From: Trifolium pratense
Lineage: Eukaryota > Streptophyta > Magnoliopsida > Fabales > Fabaceae
Length of the DNA: 64,000 bases
Direction of reading: 5' to 3'
NCBI RefSeq assembly: GCF_020283565.1
Contig: NC_060064.1
Span: forward strand, 17,070,337-17,134,336
Below are positions 11,005-20,619 of this stretch, piece after piece. The position numbers and the translations under genes are program-made. Position 1 is the first letter of the stretch. Every line of letters begins with the position of its first letter. The notes beneath the pieces were generated by a model that was not told where the DNA came from, made no database searches, and worked only from the letters and a program-made list of their open reading frames with translations.

Positions 11005-11610
11005 TTTTTAAAAAAGAAGCATTATTAAAAAATACAATAGTTTAGAACCACCGCCGGCCCTAAAACTCTTTTTGATTTTCTTCTTCTTCTCTCACCCATA
11101 GAGGGGTGGTTTTAGGTCAATTTTTGGCCTAAAATCACCCCTTTACATTTTTTTCTTCTTGTTTTTTAATACAAATAAGTGATTTTCACATAGTTTAAGT
11201 CTTATAGTTTTCTTTTCATCTTTGCGATTTTATCCTTTGTTTTGATTTTCAGTATTGTTGTCCCGTCTTAGTGCGGAGTATTGTTGTCCCGTCTTAGTGC
11301 GGAGTATTGTTGTCCCGTCTTTGTGCGATGTTCATTTGTTTCAGGTTTGAAGATTAAGGTTGATCCAGTGCAGATCCAATCAATGACTTTTGTACCATCA
11401 ACGCTACAGATCCGGCGACATGAATGTTCCGGAAACTTCAATATAGTCAAATATGTAGGCTTTTGCAATATGCCGTTTGATGCTATTAACACGGATGCTG
11501 TGAGTTTGTTCGCAGATTCATGCTTTTTGTTTTTAGCGATTTTGATTTGTATTGCATCGATGTACTCTTATCAATTTGAATGAATGAATATCTTTTATTT
11601 AGTCAAAAAA
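11005..11610 (+). mobile_element. Poly(A) retroposon of an unassigned family, copy 1
   Basis: An insert of about 606 bp ends in an A tract and is flanked by a perfect 19-bp duplication, AACAAATGCAACATGTTAC (10986-11004 and 11611-11629). The paralogue at 22869-22887 carries one uninterrupted copy of the target. Within it are a foldable GGTTTTAGGTCA/TGGCCTAAAATCACC pair (about 11109-11143), three 25-bp tandem units (TATTGTTGTCCCGTCTTAGT, about 11253-11328) and a 100-codon open frame at 11281-11583 ending shortly before the tail. No tRNA-type box A/B pair is evident. Related copies lie at 34055-34572 and 42409-42942. Confidence 0.8.
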
Positions 11611-11611
11611 A

Positions 11612-12184
11612 ACAAATGCAACATGTTACATTTGTTTCATGTTATTGTTAATGACATTAATGGTCTTAACATGATTGTAATTAAGCTTCTTTTTATGAGT
11701 TTGTAATAATTTCTATAACCCATGTTAAGGGACATTTAAATGTTGATGCTCATAATTTGATTGTCACTTATGCTATACTACAAAATAACCTTAAGTCCCA
11801 ATAATGATTGACAGTGTTGGAAAGAAATGACATTATTAGAGAACACCAATTTTCAAACTTTTCTTTTTTTGACAAATTCAATTTTCAAACTTGAGCATAA
11901 AACAAAAACAAAAACAAAATGGATGGAAGAACTTGATGCCGCAGGATAAGTCTCACATGTGGGAATATCTTGGGGGTAATTGTATTTTAACTTTACATGT
12001 TATTGATACATTATAGGTACAAAATTTTTGCACTTGAGATAAGGTGAATTTTCTCCTTTTAACTGTATTTTTTAGTAAGTAATAAGAGTTAAAAATCAAA
12101 TTCTCTGACCACTTTCTTTGATGATCAATTTTTTTTACTACTATTTAAATCAATATAGTGCAGTTAAATTTTCTAATATTAATT
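11612..12184. other. Gene-free flank of the LINE
   Basis: This continues the segment paralogous to 22.88-23.23 kb up to about 11950, then AT-rich DNA with no recognisable feature, up to the left LINE target duplication at 12168-12184. Confidence 0.5.
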
Positions 12185-12303
12185 TTTTTTTTGAAAAGAC
12201 CAAAATGAGATATATATATATACCAAAAAGTCTTCTCAGCACAAGACGTACCAAGAAAGACTAAAGTAAGTTACAACCAAAATCAAAAGAAAACCAAAAG
12301 AAA

Positions 12304-15300
12304 TTATACAAGGCCCAAACAAAGCATAGGACTAGACCACCAACTATGGCAGTTTAAAGCTAAAGTACTACTCGTTGCTTTCAACCACCTAAATGAAAAA
12401 GTCTTGATCTTGTCCAACATATAAAGTAAAGAATTCGCCGAGCCTCTAAACAATCGATGGTTTCTTTCGGTCCACACAACCCACACACAAGCAAGCCATA
12501 TGAGTTGCATAAAAGAATGTCGTGCTCGAAGACCACCCGCTGAACCAGTAAACTGAACGAAATGATCTGAAAGCGTCTGAGCAGTCACCAAAGACGAGCC
12601 AATCCAAGAGCTAACAAGAGACCAGAGAGCGCCAAAAGTACTGCAGGAGAGAAACAAGTGCTGAGCTGACTCAACCTCCTCGCAACCAGAAACACATAGA
12701 TGATCCTCCGAAGATAAAATAGCTCGAGAAACCAGGTTTGCTTTGGTAGGTAACCTGTCTCGCAAGAGTCGCCATGCAAAGATAGAAACCTTCAAGGGAA
12801 CCTGAGGATGCCAAATAAGCCCTGCCGCTGTATCCAAAGTAACTGTATCCTGTGCTGTCAACAGCTGATATGCACCACGCACTGTATAACCATCGTCCGG
12901 GTCAGGCTGCCACTGCCACCTATCTGAAACATAATCCTGCAAGGAAATGGTCATAAGTAACGACTGACACTCCCCCACCAGCTCCTCCTCCCACGCCCTC
13001 AACTGACGCCGCCATACCCACGCCTCCCCTCCAACCCCCCACCCCCGCATAAACATCTCAGCCACAGAGGCCGATTTGTTTTCTGCCAGGTCAAACAACC
13101 GCCCAAACCTCTCCCTCAACGTGGTCCCATCCACCCAAGGGTCAGTCCAAAAAAAAGTGTCAGACCCATCTCCCACCTTTCTTGAAATATGCCCTCCAAA
13201 CCAGCCTCCGCCTAACGCGCCACCACCATCTCGTATACTCGCCAACTCCCTCCACCACGTAGACCCTCTCGTCCCTCCCACACACAACCTGCCTCTCTCC
13301 ACCCCGTAACGACCAGCTAGCACTCGAAACCATAATCCCTCTCTATCCACTAACATCCTCCAACACCACTTACCTAACAGGGCCAAATTAAATTCCTTCA
13401 ACTGCCTAACCCCCAAACCCCCATACTCCTTACGCAAACAAATAGTTTTCCAATTAATCCACGATGTTTTCCTAAGATCCTCACAACCCCCCCAAAAAAA
13501 TTTAATCAAAATAGATTCAATAGCAGAGATAGTACCTGAGGGAGCTTTGAAGAAAGAAAGGGAATAGACAGGCAGAGAGGTCAACACAGATTTTAGCAGA
13601 ACCAAACGACCACCAAAGGAAAGAAAACGACTCCTCCATCCTGATAGACGATTCTTTAAACGATTCACGACCGGTTCCCAAAAACCTAAACGCCTCGGAT
13701 CACCCCCGATAGGTAGGCCCAGATAAAGGAAAGGGATTTTTCCCACTTTACAACACAAAGCTGACGCTGCCTCACCAAGCCAAGAATCAGGAATATTAAC
13801 CCCTACCAGCATGCTTTTGTTAAAGTTAACCCGCAGACCCGACATAGACTCGAACAACACAAGGACGGCCCGCAAGGCACGAACATTTGCCCAACTTTTG
13901 GACCCCAACAACAACGTATCATCAGCGAACTGAAGGTGTGACACCGACACCGGATTTATATCTCCAACATTATACCCCGTAAAAAGGTTACGCTCCACCA
14001 TGGCCTCCATCAAGACATGTAAACCCTCAGCAGCCAACAGGAAGAGAAAAGGGGATAACGGATCCCCTTGTCTTAAGCCTCTCTCAAGAGGAAACTCATC
14101 AGTCGGACTACCATTGACTAAAACCGAAGCTGTAGCCGTGCACACACATTCCTTAATCCACTTCCTCCATAGGGTTGGAAAACCCATCCTCCCCATAACA
14201 GCATCGAGGTAACCCCAGTCTACAGAATCATAAGCCTTCTCAAAATCGACCTTAAAGAGCATCAACTCCTTCTTAGCCCTACGTGCCTCATCCACCACCT
14301 CGTTTGCAATAAGAATTCCGTCGAGGATTTGCCGACCCTGAACAAAAGCAGTTTGAGACTCAGAAATCACGCTGCCCATCACATTGCGCAACCGGTTTGC
14401 TAACACCTTAGCCAGAATTTTATAAAGACTGCCCACAAGAGAGATAGGCCGGAAATCATTCAACCTTTGAGGACTATCCACTTTGGGGATCAAAGCAATA
14501 AAGGTAGCATTTAAGCCCTTGGCCAATCTACCATTACGGTGAAACTCTGAACAAAAACGCATGACGTCACCTTGAATCTCTGCCCAAAAATCCTTAACAA
14601 AGCCAAAATTAATCCCATCAGGGCCCGGACTTTTATAACTGTCGCAGTCCCAGACAGCTACCTTTATCTCCTCCATCGAGAAAGGCTTGATTAAGCTACT
14701 GACTTCCGCCACCTGCAACCGTTTAAAAGCTAGATTATCCACCCCAGGCCTCTCCATAGTAACAGCCTTAAAATGAGCAGCAAAATGAGAAACAACCGCA
14801 TTTCTGATAGGGACCACACCCTCCACTCTGGTATTGTCCACCTGTAAGGACGAAATAGTATTTTCTCTCCGTCGGTTGGCTAGGACTGAATGGAAATACT
14901 TGGTGTTGGCGTCCCCTTCCTTGAGCCAACGCGAACGAGATTGCTGCCAGCAAATACTTGCGTTCAACCGGGAAAGCGAATGAATATCTGACGAGACCCC
15001 ACGAAGTTCCGCTAGCTCAAATTCAGATAGATCATCCTCTTCCCCCTTCGCATCAAGCACCGCCAGTCTATCTTTCAAAGACTCAATCCGACTAGGCAAA
15101 TTTTGGGTGTGCATTTGATGCCAATCTTTCAAGGCCAGCTTAATCCTTTTAAATTTCTCTTTGAGCACATAACCACCCCAACCATCAATCTGATAAGAAG
15201 TCCATTTCTCTCGCACAAACAACTTATACCCAGGAACATCTTTCCAGCATTTAAGCATCCTTAAAGGACGAGGTCCCCAATCCTCCTCATCCGCTGCCAG

Positions 15301-15993
15301 AACCAAAGGGCAATGGTCAGATAACCCTCTCATCCGAGCGACCTGAGTACAGTTGGGCCAAGTTAAACACCACTCCCCAGAGAGCAAAAATCTATCCAAA
15401 CGGCTCATCGACAGCCCATCCCCTTTAAACCAGGTGTACTTACGACCACACAGCGGAAGATCCACCAGGGTGTTATCATCTATAAAACGATTAAAAGAGA
15501 TGTGATCTGAGGAGCGATACCCGACCCTAACCGAGTGACGTTCATCTACGCTCCTAACAGCATTGAAATCCCCGCACACACATATCCGAGATCTCCCCAA
15601 CGCTTGGATTTTCGCGGAAAGCGAGTCCCACAACAGTTGCTTCGCCCCATCATCACACGGAGCATAAACATTTGCCACATAAAACTCCTCATCCGACCTA
15701 ACAAACCGACCATGACACCACAAAACACCTTCAAGACTCTCCGACGACCACACCTCCACCTCCGCAGTGTCCCAAAGGGTTAGTAAGCCCCCAGAAGCCC
15801 CATTCGAGGGACGGTAGGAAAACGCATGAGACGAGATACCCCAAAGAGTCGAACAAATAAAATCATCACAAGACTGCAACTTAGTTTCTTGGAGGCACAA
15901 CAGATAGGGATGTTGGGTACCCACCAACTTACGGACCTTCTGTCTTTTTGCTAAACCCCCCAAACCCCTAATATTCCAGGAAATAATCTTCAT
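12304..15993 (-). CDS. LINE ORF2: endonuclease, reverse transcriptase and zf-RVT
   Basis: The product is 1229 residues with no interruption. An AP-like endonuclease occupies about 1-235 (SWNIRG at 5-10, QETK with E36, CGDFNAV, and SDHCPLVL near the end). Reverse transcriptase spans about 450-770, with SPGPDG, a FEKAYDSVDW block, GLRQGDPLSPFLF and the catalytic FADD at about 689-692, followed by LYLGLPIGG. A C-terminal zf-RVT region (about 1060-1160) has the WRLLRDRLPTKANL box and Cys residues. These enzymes nick target DNA and reverse-transcribe the element RNA. The start codon overlaps the ORF1 stop by four bases (ATGA), suggesting coupled translation. No inactivating change is visible. Confidence 0.93.
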   Translation of the reverse strand: MKIISWNIRGLGGLAKRQKVRKLVGTQHPYLLCLQETKLQSCDDFICSTLWGISSHAFSYRPSNGASGGLLTLWDTAEVEVWSSESLEGVLWCHGRFVRSDEEFYVANVYAPCDDGAKQLLWDSLSAKIQALGRSRICVCGDFNAVRSVDERHSVRVGYRSSDHISFNRFIDDNTLVDLPLCGRKYTWFKGDGLSMSRLDRFLLSGEWCLTWPNCTQVARMRGLSDHCPLVLAADEEDWGPRPLRMLKCWKDVPGYKLFVREKWTSYQIDGWGGYVLKEKFKRIKLALKDWHQMHTQNLPSRIESLKDRLAVLDAKGEEDDLSEFELAELRGVSSDIHSLSRLNASICWQQSRSRWLKEGDANTKYFHSVLANRRRENTISSLQVDNTRVEGVVPIRNAVVSHFAAHFKAVTMERPGVDNLAFKRLQVAEVSSLIKPFSMEEIKVAVWDCDSYKSPGPDGINFGFVKDFWAEIQGDVMRFCSEFHRNGRLAKGLNATFIALIPKVDSPQRLNDFRPISLVGSLYKILAKVLANRLRNVMGSVISESQTAFVQGRQILDGILIANEVVDEARRAKKELMLFKVDFEKAYDSVDWGYLDAVMGRMGFPTLWRKWIKECVCTATASVLVNGSPTDEFPLERGLRQGDPLSPFLFLLAAEGLHVLMEAMVERNLFTGYNVGDINPVSVSHLQFADDTLLLGSKSWANVRALRAVLVLFESMSGLRVNFNKSMLVGVNIPDSWLGEAASALCCKVGKIPFLYLGLPIGGDPRRLGFWEPVVNRLKNRLSGWRSRFLSFGGRLVLLKSVLTSLPVYSLSFFKAPSGTISAIESILIKFFWGGCEDLRKTSWINWKTICLRKEYGGLGVRQLKEFNLALLGKWCWRMLVDREGLWFRVLAGRYGVERGRLCVGGTRGSTWWRELASIRDGGGALGGGWFGGHISRKVGDGSDTFFWTDPWVDGTTLRERFGRLFDLAENKSASVAEMFMRGWGVGGEAWVWRRQLRAWEEELVGECQSLLMTISLQDYVSDRWQWQPDPDDGYTVRGAYQLLTAQDTVTLDTAAGLIWHPQVPLKVSIFAWRLLRDRLPTKANLVSRAILSSEDHLCVSGCEEVESAQHLFLSCSTFGALWSLVSSWIGSSLVTAQTLSDHFVQFTGSAGGLRARHSFMQLIWLACVWVVWTERNHRLFRGSANSLLYMLDKIKTFSFRWLKATSSTLALNCHSWWSSPMLCLGLV

Positions 15994-18824
15994 CGAGAAT
16001 TCCCTCCTCCCTGCGTCTGACCCGACGCCGACTTCTTCGCTATGCCCTTCCGAGCGAGCACACTAAACATGTTCTCATTGACGCCATTATACTCCACTCC
16101 AATAGCTTTACCTACCTCTCTGACATCGTCGGCTACCACTTTCTCATTACCTTTCATGACCACCCAATGTTGCCAGTCATTATTAGCAGAGACTGACGAG
16201 GACGAAACGGTAGACGACTCTTGAAGACTCACGCTGCCTGGTCTTGGCGCCCCGGGTCCTACTCTGCGGCGTCGCTCCTTCTTTTTGAGAACTTTTAAAA
16301 CCTCACCTCTCTCCGGACTAGGCATTCTGGCTACCTTTTTTATGCTGGAAATAGTATGCCGGAACACCCCACCACCTTTCCTCCTTTTCGGATCCTCCTG
16401 AACAATCCTCTCCTGACGGTCACCATTGCGTTTTCCTTTACACAACCATTTATTAGCTGAGAAGAGAACCCCAGCATCCCCTTGATTCCTGTCCTGCAAC
16501 CACTCCAAACTCCAAGGTCCCGATAACGCAGAGTTCATCGCACCGGGTGGACAAGAAAGTGCACGTTTGCTTCGGTTCGGTATAGGGTTAGCCACGCCCT
16601 GCCCTCCAACAACACTAGGACTCCCACAAGCATCAACAAACGGCGAGCAACAAGAATTACTCTCCTGTCTTCCCCCCGAAAGAGGAGAATCTCCCATAGC
16701 GGATTGAGTTGAAGAAAGAACTCTATCAAGGCCAGGCATCTCTAACGCCTCTTTCTCGTTCATGCCGTCCACAACACCACGATTCTTAGAGAGTGGAAAA
16801 TTCTCCTCAGACCCAATAACCCCAGCTTCCTCCACACCTTTCGCTAAGTTTTCAACCATAGAATCAATCTGGCGTCGAACTTCCGGGTCTCCCTGGCCAC
16901 CATTATTATCAGAATGGTACGACTCTGTGTCGCTCCCTTCCTCGAAAAGACAAGAATCCTCCCCGAGGGTGAAACATCGTTCCTCCACTATTTTCACCTC
17001 AATCTGGAATCCGTCTACCAAAACAGTCTCCACTTTATTGACAAAATCCAAGTCAGTTGTGGCAATCAGAACTCTGGCGTAATCAAGTCGATCCTTGTCC
17101 GCTGTACAACTATCCACACGCAAAAACCTGCCGCACTCGAAAACGCATAACTTGAAAAAATTCATATTCCACGCTTGCAACGGAATACCATACAAACGGA
17201 CCCAAGTGCCTCGCCTGTAAGGCTGCACAAGACTATCCCAACGTGCCCAACTCGAGAAAATAAGTTGAAAGAACTCCCTGGCATTGTTGACTACTGCCAT
17301 AGCGTCGTCTCCTGCCAGGCTTCGGACAAAGACCTTATCAGCCCCCATCGGAATAAGATCCAAATCGATAAAGCCTGCGTCCATTATTCTTCTCTGCATT
17401 ACTGAAACCGCCTCACCATTAAAAACCGTCGCCACTAAACCATTTTGCGCCCATGACACGTCAACGGACTCAGCCCTGTAGCTTCTTATAAGAACTTGAT
17501 GGTCATTTTCCTTAACGGCTACGTTTGGCATAGCCGTAATCACAGGCTTAGACCCTCCCTCATGCAACTTGACATTATGGCGCCTCACCTTATCCTTCCC
17601 CTCCCCTAATGAAATCTCGACATCTCCCACCCGCACAGCTTCCAGTTCTCCGTTGTCTCCCTTGACAGGCTCAACAACATTTACGTCTCCCCTACTAGCC
17701 TGCACCATCTTAGAGTCCTTACGAAGACCGTTTCGTTTCAGGTCCAGAGATTGCGAAACGACGACGTCACCCTCTTTCTTAGCTAGCTTGCCATTATCCT
17801 TCGTCATGACATGCCTCCCCTTCTCTGGGCTTGCCTCTTCCATCCTATCGTTACGGTTGAAGCTGGCTATTCTAGCTCGAACGCGATAATGTCCAAAATA
17901 AACATTATTCAGGGCACTTAACAACTTAGAGACATTTCTCACATTTGAGAATTTGGCAAAACCGAACGGTTCACCGCGCTTATTTCTCTTCCTGGGAACA
18001 AAAACATCTTCCAGCATGCCACAGACTTCAAAGCCCTTACAAAGAAGAAATTTTGATAATTGGTGCGGAAAATTAGTGAAATAAAACGTGACATACCGTT
18101 TTAATTCCGTCCCGAGCACATCAAAACCCTCTTTCCCATGATTCACCAACCCTCCGTCACGTCCATAAGAATCTATCTCCTTCCCAACTACCCTGTTACG
18201 CACGTTGGCATGCTCATCACCATGAATAAACTGCTGCAGGTTCTTGTTATGGCGCTGCGCATATTGCCCTTCCTCACCATACACCTTCGCATCATCACCG
18301 TAACAATCGTTTCTCTGCTTCCCACTTCCATGAAATTCCCGTCGATCATCATTCTCCCACCGCCTCCTACCTTCCTTGCCTTGCCGCCGTCCAGATCGAT
18401 CTCCCGCTGCCATATGTCGGTTCTGAGAGGAAAACGTTGAAACAGATCGCCGCCGATGGAGATATCGTGATCGCCTGCCGTCGCGGCGCCACTCCTTGTT
18501 GTAACGCGTCTGCACCCTCCTATCTGAGTCGTGATCGAGTTCGTGTTGATGAGGCCATGATCGTTCATCATGAAAGGAATGAAAATCAAGGATAGAATTG
18601 GTTCTGCTATGATATCGATGGTTCTGCACATCTCTGCCGTTCCTTCTATCCACCTCTCGCAGCCCTTTCCGACGTCGATAACTCACCTCAGTCCAACCTC
18701 GACTATCTGCTGATTCTCCCCCCCGTTTGTGCCTTGCTTCCGGTGAAGGCGGTGACCGATACGGCGGCTCTAAGGAAGCCCTAGATGCATCGCCTCTCAC
18801 TCTCTCTCTACCTCTCTCTCTCAT
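15990..18824 (-). CDS. LINE ORF1: RRM-containing RNA-binding protein
   Basis: The product is 944 residues. The first 230 or so are strongly basic and rich in Arg, Ser and His. An RRM follows at about 243-322, with RNP2-like VTFYFTNFP (245-253) and RNP1-like GEPFGFAKF (284-292). A later region (about 470-640) resembles the DUF4283-type domain of plant element proteins (GTWVRLYGIPLQAWN). An RRM in ORF1 is known from the BNR-type plant L1 elements. The protein probably coats element RNA. The stop overlaps the ORF2 start. The start at 18824 gives the longest frame; the other frames here are shadows of this biased sequence. Confidence 0.85.
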   Translation of the reverse strand: MRERGRERVRGDASRASLEPPYRSPPSPEARHKRGGESADSRGWTEVSYRRRKGLREVDRRNGRDVQNHRYHSRTNSILDFHSFHDERSWPHQHELDHDSDRRVQTRYNKEWRRDGRRSRYLHRRRSVSTFSSQNRHMAAGDRSGRRQGKEGRRRWENDDRREFHGSGKQRNDCYGDDAKVYGEEGQYAQRHNKNLQQFIHGDEHANVRNRVVGKEIDSYGRDGGLVNHGKEGFDVLGTELKRYVTFYFTNFPHQLSKFLLCKGFEVCGMLEDVFVPRKRNKRGEPFGFAKFSNVRNVSKLLSALNNVYFGHYRVRARIASFNRNDRMEEASPEKGRHVMTKDNGKLAKKEGDVVVSQSLDLKRNGLRKDSKMVQASRGDVNVVEPVKGDNGELEAVRVGDVEISLGEGKDKVRRHNVKLHEGGSKPVITAMPNVAVKENDHQVLIRSYRAESVDVSWAQNGLVATVFNGEAVSVMQRRIMDAGFIDLDLIPMGADKVFVRSLAGDDAMAVVNNAREFFQLIFSSWARWDSLVQPYRRGTWVRLYGIPLQAWNMNFFKLCVFECGRFLRVDSCTADKDRLDYARVLIATTDLDFVNKVETVLVDGFQIEVKIVEERCFTLGEDSCLFEEGSDTESYHSDNNGGQGDPEVRRQIDSMVENLAKGVEEAGVIGSEENFPLSKNRGVVDGMNEKEALEMPGLDRVLSSTQSAMGDSPLSGGRQESNSCCSPFVDACGSPSVVGGQGVANPIPNRSKRALSCPPGAMNSALSGPWSLEWLQDRNQGDAGVLFSANKWLCKGKRNGDRQERIVQEDPKRRKGGGVFRHTISSIKKVARMPSPERGEVLKVLKKKERRRRVGPGAPRPGSVSLQESSTVSSSSVSANNDWQHWVVMKGNEKVVADDVREVGKAIGVEYNGVNENMFSVLARKGIAKKSASGQTQGGGNSR

Positions 18825-18884
18825 CGCATTTTTTGTTAGTTAATATCAATTCTCCGAAATATTGTTTATTTTCTAATATTAATT

Positions 18885-20600
18885 AATGAATAATAAAACC
18901 ATAACACAAGAATCTATCCACGGTTCACACTAGTTTGTTTGTCTTTTTAGCAAGACACCAAGTGTTAATATTTACCTCGTTTAAAATGATATATTTGTAG
19001 AATACAAAAGTAACCCATCAACAATTAAAATAAATATTCTTATATAAATGATTGTGTTTTTCAATGCAATAGTTCTTCTTTTTAATTCCTTAACACTTGA
19101 ACTTACATTAGCAAGACTCAATATATATTTACCGGTTACTACAATATAAACTTTCGAATGAACCATCAATTTAGCTCGACTTTTTAAGATATTGTTAAAT
19201 AGGTCATTGACTTTTGTAAATATTTTAAAAAGGCCTATAATTTTATTAATCTGTCATGTTAGTTTTTATATTTAGTCATTTACTATCAATCAAATCTTTA
19301 TATTTTAATAACTTATTGTCAATTTGGTCACTAACTTTATTCACTTACTATTAATTTAGTCCCTAGCATAATTTTACAAGGACTAATATGAATAAAATTT
19401 GTCAAAATCATAGGTCAATTTAGTGGTTTGCTCTTAACCTATGATATGTTGTAAAAAAAACTATAACAAATATGTCGAATATTAAATCATTGAACAAGAT
19501 TATCTAGGGTAGTAAATGATAAGAGAAATAATCATATAGAGAGCTGTTAAGTAGGTCGGTATGGTCCAGTCCACCTCGGTTCAATGGACCAACACATATA
19601 AAAATGGCTTTAGTGGGTCAACATGTTTGCTTCATGGCACGTTAAACTGAGTTGGCCCAATTAGTAATGGGCTATGTGGCTCGATGTGTCGGTCTGACTA
19701 CTTTTGATATTATTATTTTTTATTTTAAACAAATGAAGCAAATGAACAATAGAACTGCATATCACATAAATTATTATTCATCAAATAAGTGAGTGTCATG
19801 ATTTCATAACATGTGTATTTATTCTTTCTTTCTTAGTATTTTTTTCACCAAGGTCTCCATCATTAACATTTTCCGCATTAGCAACTAGAGGAAATTCTAA
19901 CATTATTCAATCATCATCGGCATCCTCCGACTCTTTGTCAATAACTTTTAAAGTTTGATCAAAATCATCTGACATTGAACCTTGACTGCTTGAGATACAA
20001 AGCTTTGATGAAAGTTATGGTTCTTTCAACAAGGAATAATAGTGAAAAAGGGGTTATCCCATACGAAAAACCAATTGTATCCTTAAAAATTAGGAAAATT
20101 TTGAATTTGCCATTTAGAACCACTTATGATGCAATCTATTTTTCTATATTTTTTTTTTTTAGTTTTGTAGTGGGTCAACCTGTAAGGCCGACGGGCCAGC
20201 CCAGACTGGCCCAAAAAATTATGGTCTTTTTCTATGTTTTTTTGAGGCATGACCATGTTAAAATACATCGTCAATAGGCAGGTCCGGTAGTCCCGCCCAT
20301 TCTAAAAGGTCTAATCATATAAGTCACGAGTAACACAATTTTTTTATGGAGTAACACGGTTTTACGCGATTACAAAATTTTAAAAATAAATTAGACGGTT
20401 TTACGCGATTTCACACGGTTAACTTATCTCGTCTATAGTTTTACCCAATTAACCTATTTCATCTATTAATTTAGCTAAATTATACGGTCGAAAGTTGTAA
20501 CTACGTTTAAAAAAAATGTCTTTGAATATCTAAATTTTTTAAAATAATATTTTTTTAATATATGAAAGATAAGTATATGTTGAAGTTTATAACAGTTGTT
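18885..20600. other. Gene-free AT-rich stretch with degenerate repeats
   Basis: No gene is recognised. 19540-19690 and 20165-20300 carry GGCCCA/TGGGTC-rich phrases of the kind seen in old DNA transposons (for example GGCCAGCCCAGACTGGCCCA at about 20190), but no ends can be paired. 20310-20420 holds a short duplicated phrase (ACGGTTTTACGCGATT twice). Confidence 0.35.
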
Positions 20601-20619
20601 GAAAGTGTGTGAGTGTGTA

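Larger units (their letters stand above)
10700..11950. repeat. Segment paralogous to 22790-23230
   Basis: After removal of the SINE and the poly(A) retroposon, this stretch aligns with the DNA downstream of the first AT-hook gene. Shared phrases include ACTTGCATAAAAGG, AACAAATGCAACATGTTA, GGACATTTAAATGTT and GGAAAGAAATGACATTATTA. The duplication therefore extends beyond the AT-hook tandem pair, but no third AT-hook coding copy is seen here. Confidence 0.75.
12185..18867 (-). mobile_element. Full-length L1-type LINE with two open ORFs
   Basis: A 6.68-kb element on the minus strand is bounded by a perfect 17-bp duplication, ATTTTCTAATATTAATT (12168-12184 and 18868-18884). The 3' end is a short A tract (T run from 12185). 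ORF1 (18824-15990) and ORF2 (15993-12304) are both uninterrupted. The leader before ORF1 is only about 43 bp, so a small 5' truncation is possible. Intact ORFs plus an undecayed duplication indicate a recent insertion. Confidence 0.9.

Noticed and set aside
12585..18631. Numerous open frames on both strands inside 12.3-18.8 kb
   Set aside because: They are shadow frames of the biased LINE ORF1 and ORF2 and show no domains of their own.
19540..20300. GGCCCA-rich patches as a hAT element
   Set aside because: No 8-bp duplication or transposase remnant was found, so it was left as degenerate DNA.
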